6,802 nt of DNA from CAIOSQ01 sp044359885 (GTDB taxonomy: Bacteria; Pseudomonadota; Alphaproteobacteria; CACIAM-22H2). The notes below the pieces were generated by a model. That model saw nothing but the letters and a program-made list of their open reading frames with translations, was not told the DNA's origin and made no database searches. A program made the translations under genes and the position numbers. Below, piece by piece: positions 5,997 through 6,802 of this stretch; position 1 is the first letter of the stretch, and every line of letters begins with the position of its first letter. The stretch covers positions 1-6,802 of the forward strand of contig JBIKLI010000248.1 of assembly GCA_044359885.1 (NCBI GenBank). Direction: 5' to 3'.

Positions 5997-6632
5997 TCAT
6001 CCCTCGCCGCGCCAGCCGGGCAGGCGCCAGTCGAAGACCAGACCCAGCGCGCGCAGCGACGTGGCGGTCGCCGCACCCGCGATCAGCGCCATCTCGGCGC
6101 CGAACCCGGCCGCGCCGGCGCCCACCACGACCCAGCCGCCGGCGAAGGCGCAGAGCGCATAGGGACGATGGTCGCGCAGCGTCGCCGGGATCTCGTTGCA
6201 GACGATGTCGCGCAGCACGCCGCCGAAGCACGCGGTGATGACGCCCATGGCCACGGCGTTGAGCGGCGCCATGCCGGCGGCAAGCGCGAGCTGGGTGCCG
6301 TTGGCCGCGAACAGCCCCAGGCCGAGCGCGTCGGGCCACTGGATGGCGCGCTCGGTCGGCCGCAGATGGCGCGCGCGCATCGCCACGCCCGCGGCCGCGC
6401 ACAGCCCGAGCAGCGCCCAGACCTGCCAGTCCTGCGCCACCCAGAAGAACGGGCGCCGGTCGAGCAGCAGATCGCGCAGCGTGCCGCCGCCGAAGGCCGC
6501 GAGCCACGCGACGACGGCGACGCCGACCGGATCGAGGCGCTTGCGCGCCGCCGCCACGATGCCGGAGAGGGCGAAGGCGGCCATCGCGGCGATCTCGATC
6601 GCCGTCTGAACCGCGGTCAGGGCCGGGGTCAT
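5997..6632 (-). CDS. TRIC/UPF0126 (YadS-like) cation channel family membrane protein
   Basis: This 211-residue inner-membrane protein has about seven hydrophobic helices (roughly 8-28, 36-52, 69-86, 102-119, 124-141, 157-175, 177-197). It shows the internal duplication of the family, two three-helix repeats plus a final helix. Each repeat carries the hallmark Gly-Gly/Arg-Asp motif: GGGTLRDLLLDRRPFFWV (48-65) and FGGVLRDIVCNEIP (136-149). Prokaryotic members structurally match trimeric TRIC channels that pass monovalent cations. Older annotation calls the domain a glycine transporter, so the physiological role stays open. The ATG at 6632 starts just before the first helix, as is usual here, but has no good ribosome site of its own. 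It overlaps the stop of a tiny upstream ORF (ATGA), suggesting translational coupling. The SDR gene follows on the same strand. Confidence 0.92.
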   Translation of the reverse strand: MTPALTAVQTAIEIAAMAAFALSGIVAAARKRLDPVGVAVVAWLAAFGGGTLRDLLLDRRPFFWVAQDWQVWALLGLCAAAGVAMRARHLRPTERAIQWPDALGLGLFAANGTQLALAAGMAPLNAVAMGVITACFGGVLRDIVCNEIPATLRDHRPYALCAFAGGWVVVGAGAAGFGAEMALIAGAATATSLRALGLVFDWRLPGWRGEG

Positions 6633-6697
6633 GGCCGGCGCCGCGCGCCGCGGCGTCGTCGTCCGGCACGGCGCGTGCCGGCAATCCGCTCGCTCAT
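6629..6697 (-). CDS. possible 22-residue Arg-rich leader ORF coupled to the TRIC-type gene
   Basis: On the minus strand an ATG at 6697 opens 22 codons, ending in TGA at 6629-6631. This overlaps the TRIC-type start as ATGA. AGAGGA (6705-6710) lies seven bases before this ATG, a much better ribosome site than any before the TRIC-type start itself. The peptide begins MSERIAGTRR and contains 10 Arg in 22 residues. It may act only to bring ribosomes to the channel start. It is too short to show homology, and in GC-rich DNA a short Arg-rich frame can arise by chance. A frameshift that split an N-terminal extension from the channel protein is a less likely alternative. Confidence 0.4.
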   Translation of the reverse strand: MSERIAGTRRAGRRRRGARRRP

Positions 6698-6788
6698 CGA
6701 CCCGTCCTCTCGCGGCGACGGCGCCGCGCCGCTGGCTATTTCCGCGCGCCGGACGCAGGCTGGCGCGCCGACGCGCCGGGAGGATGCC
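6698..6788. other. divergent intergenic region
   Basis: About 91 bases separate the leader ORF (minus) and the gene starting at 6789 (plus). It should carry both promoters. The only AT-rich spot is ctatttcc (about 6736-6743), which could form part of a -10 element in either direction. I find no matching -35 box, and no inverted repeat stands out. Confidence 0.35.
6705..6710 (-). promoter_or_regulatory. Shine-Dalgarno before the leader ORF
   Basis: AGAGGA on the minus strand sits seven bases from the ATG at 6697. It is about 75 bases from the TRIC-type ATG at 6632, too far to serve that start directly. Confidence 0.5.
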
Positions 6789-6802
6789 ATGACGTTCGAC
6801 CA
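6789..6802 (+). CDS. start of an unidentified gene (truncated by window end)
   Basis: ATG at 6789 is followed by codons for T-F-D and a partial codon. GGGAGGA at 6778-6784 is a near-perfect ribosome binding site ending four bases before the ATG. The other ATG inside this site (6784) hits a stop after two codons. Only four residues are visible, so no product can be named. Confidence 0.6.

Noticed and set aside
5971..6684. 237-codon minus-strand frame over the TRIC-type gene
   Set aside because: It is a frame-shifted shadow of the TRIC-type gene. The other frame has seven membrane helices and both repeat motifs, while this one is Arg/Gly-rich.
1..6802. mobile element, CRISPR array, toxin-antitoxin or defence system
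   Set aside because: I see no transposase or integrase motifs, no regularly spaced repeats, no terminal inverted repeats and no composition break. All recognised genes belong to ordinary chromosomal families.

Overview
The window is very GC-rich DNA with codon third positions almost entirely G or C and dense, tightly packed genes. This suits a high-GC proteobacterial chromosome, plausibly an alphaproteobacterium. That placement is an inference from composition and gene content only, because there is no rRNA or tRNA to anchor it. I see no mobile element, CRISPR array, tRNA or rRNA. All recognised genes belong to known families, and I find no convincing new defence or mobile system.

Layout from left to right. 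Positions 1-516 (minus) hold the N-terminal 172 codons of a TrmO/TsaA-family tRNA methyltransferase that runs off the left edge. After a divergent gap of about 250 bases comes a YbjQ/UPF0145 protein (766-1089, plus). It is followed closely by a seven-TM GGDEF diguanylate cyclase (1139-2329, plus), whose 3' end carries a short acidic tandem repeat. A 19-base convergent gap separates this from an ABC-F ribosome-associated ATPase (2349-3977, minus).

A 215-base divergent region with GC hairpins and one AT-rich palindromic patch then leads to a phosphonopyruvate hydrolase-like enzyme (4193-5065, plus) of the isocitrate lyase/PEP mutase superfamily. Its 3' end overlaps by 32 bases the 3' end of an opposing short-chain dehydrogenase (5034-5936, minus). 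Upstream of the SDR on the same strand is a TRIC/UPF0126 cation-channel-family membrane protein (5997-6632). That gene is preceded by a tiny Arg-rich ORF with a good ribosome binding site, which ends in an ATGA overlap with the channel start. The last 14 bases begin a further plus-strand gene with a strong Shine-Dalgarno sequence.

Functionally this looks like a run of short, mostly independent transcription units: tRNA modification, c-di-GMP signalling, translation quality control, C-P bond cleavage and ion flux. The most distinctive gene is the phosphonopyruvate hydrolase. It keeps the Thr that marks hydrolases rather than the Asn that marks mutases in the gating loop, and no phosphonate transaminase, transporter or regulator gene is visible beside it.
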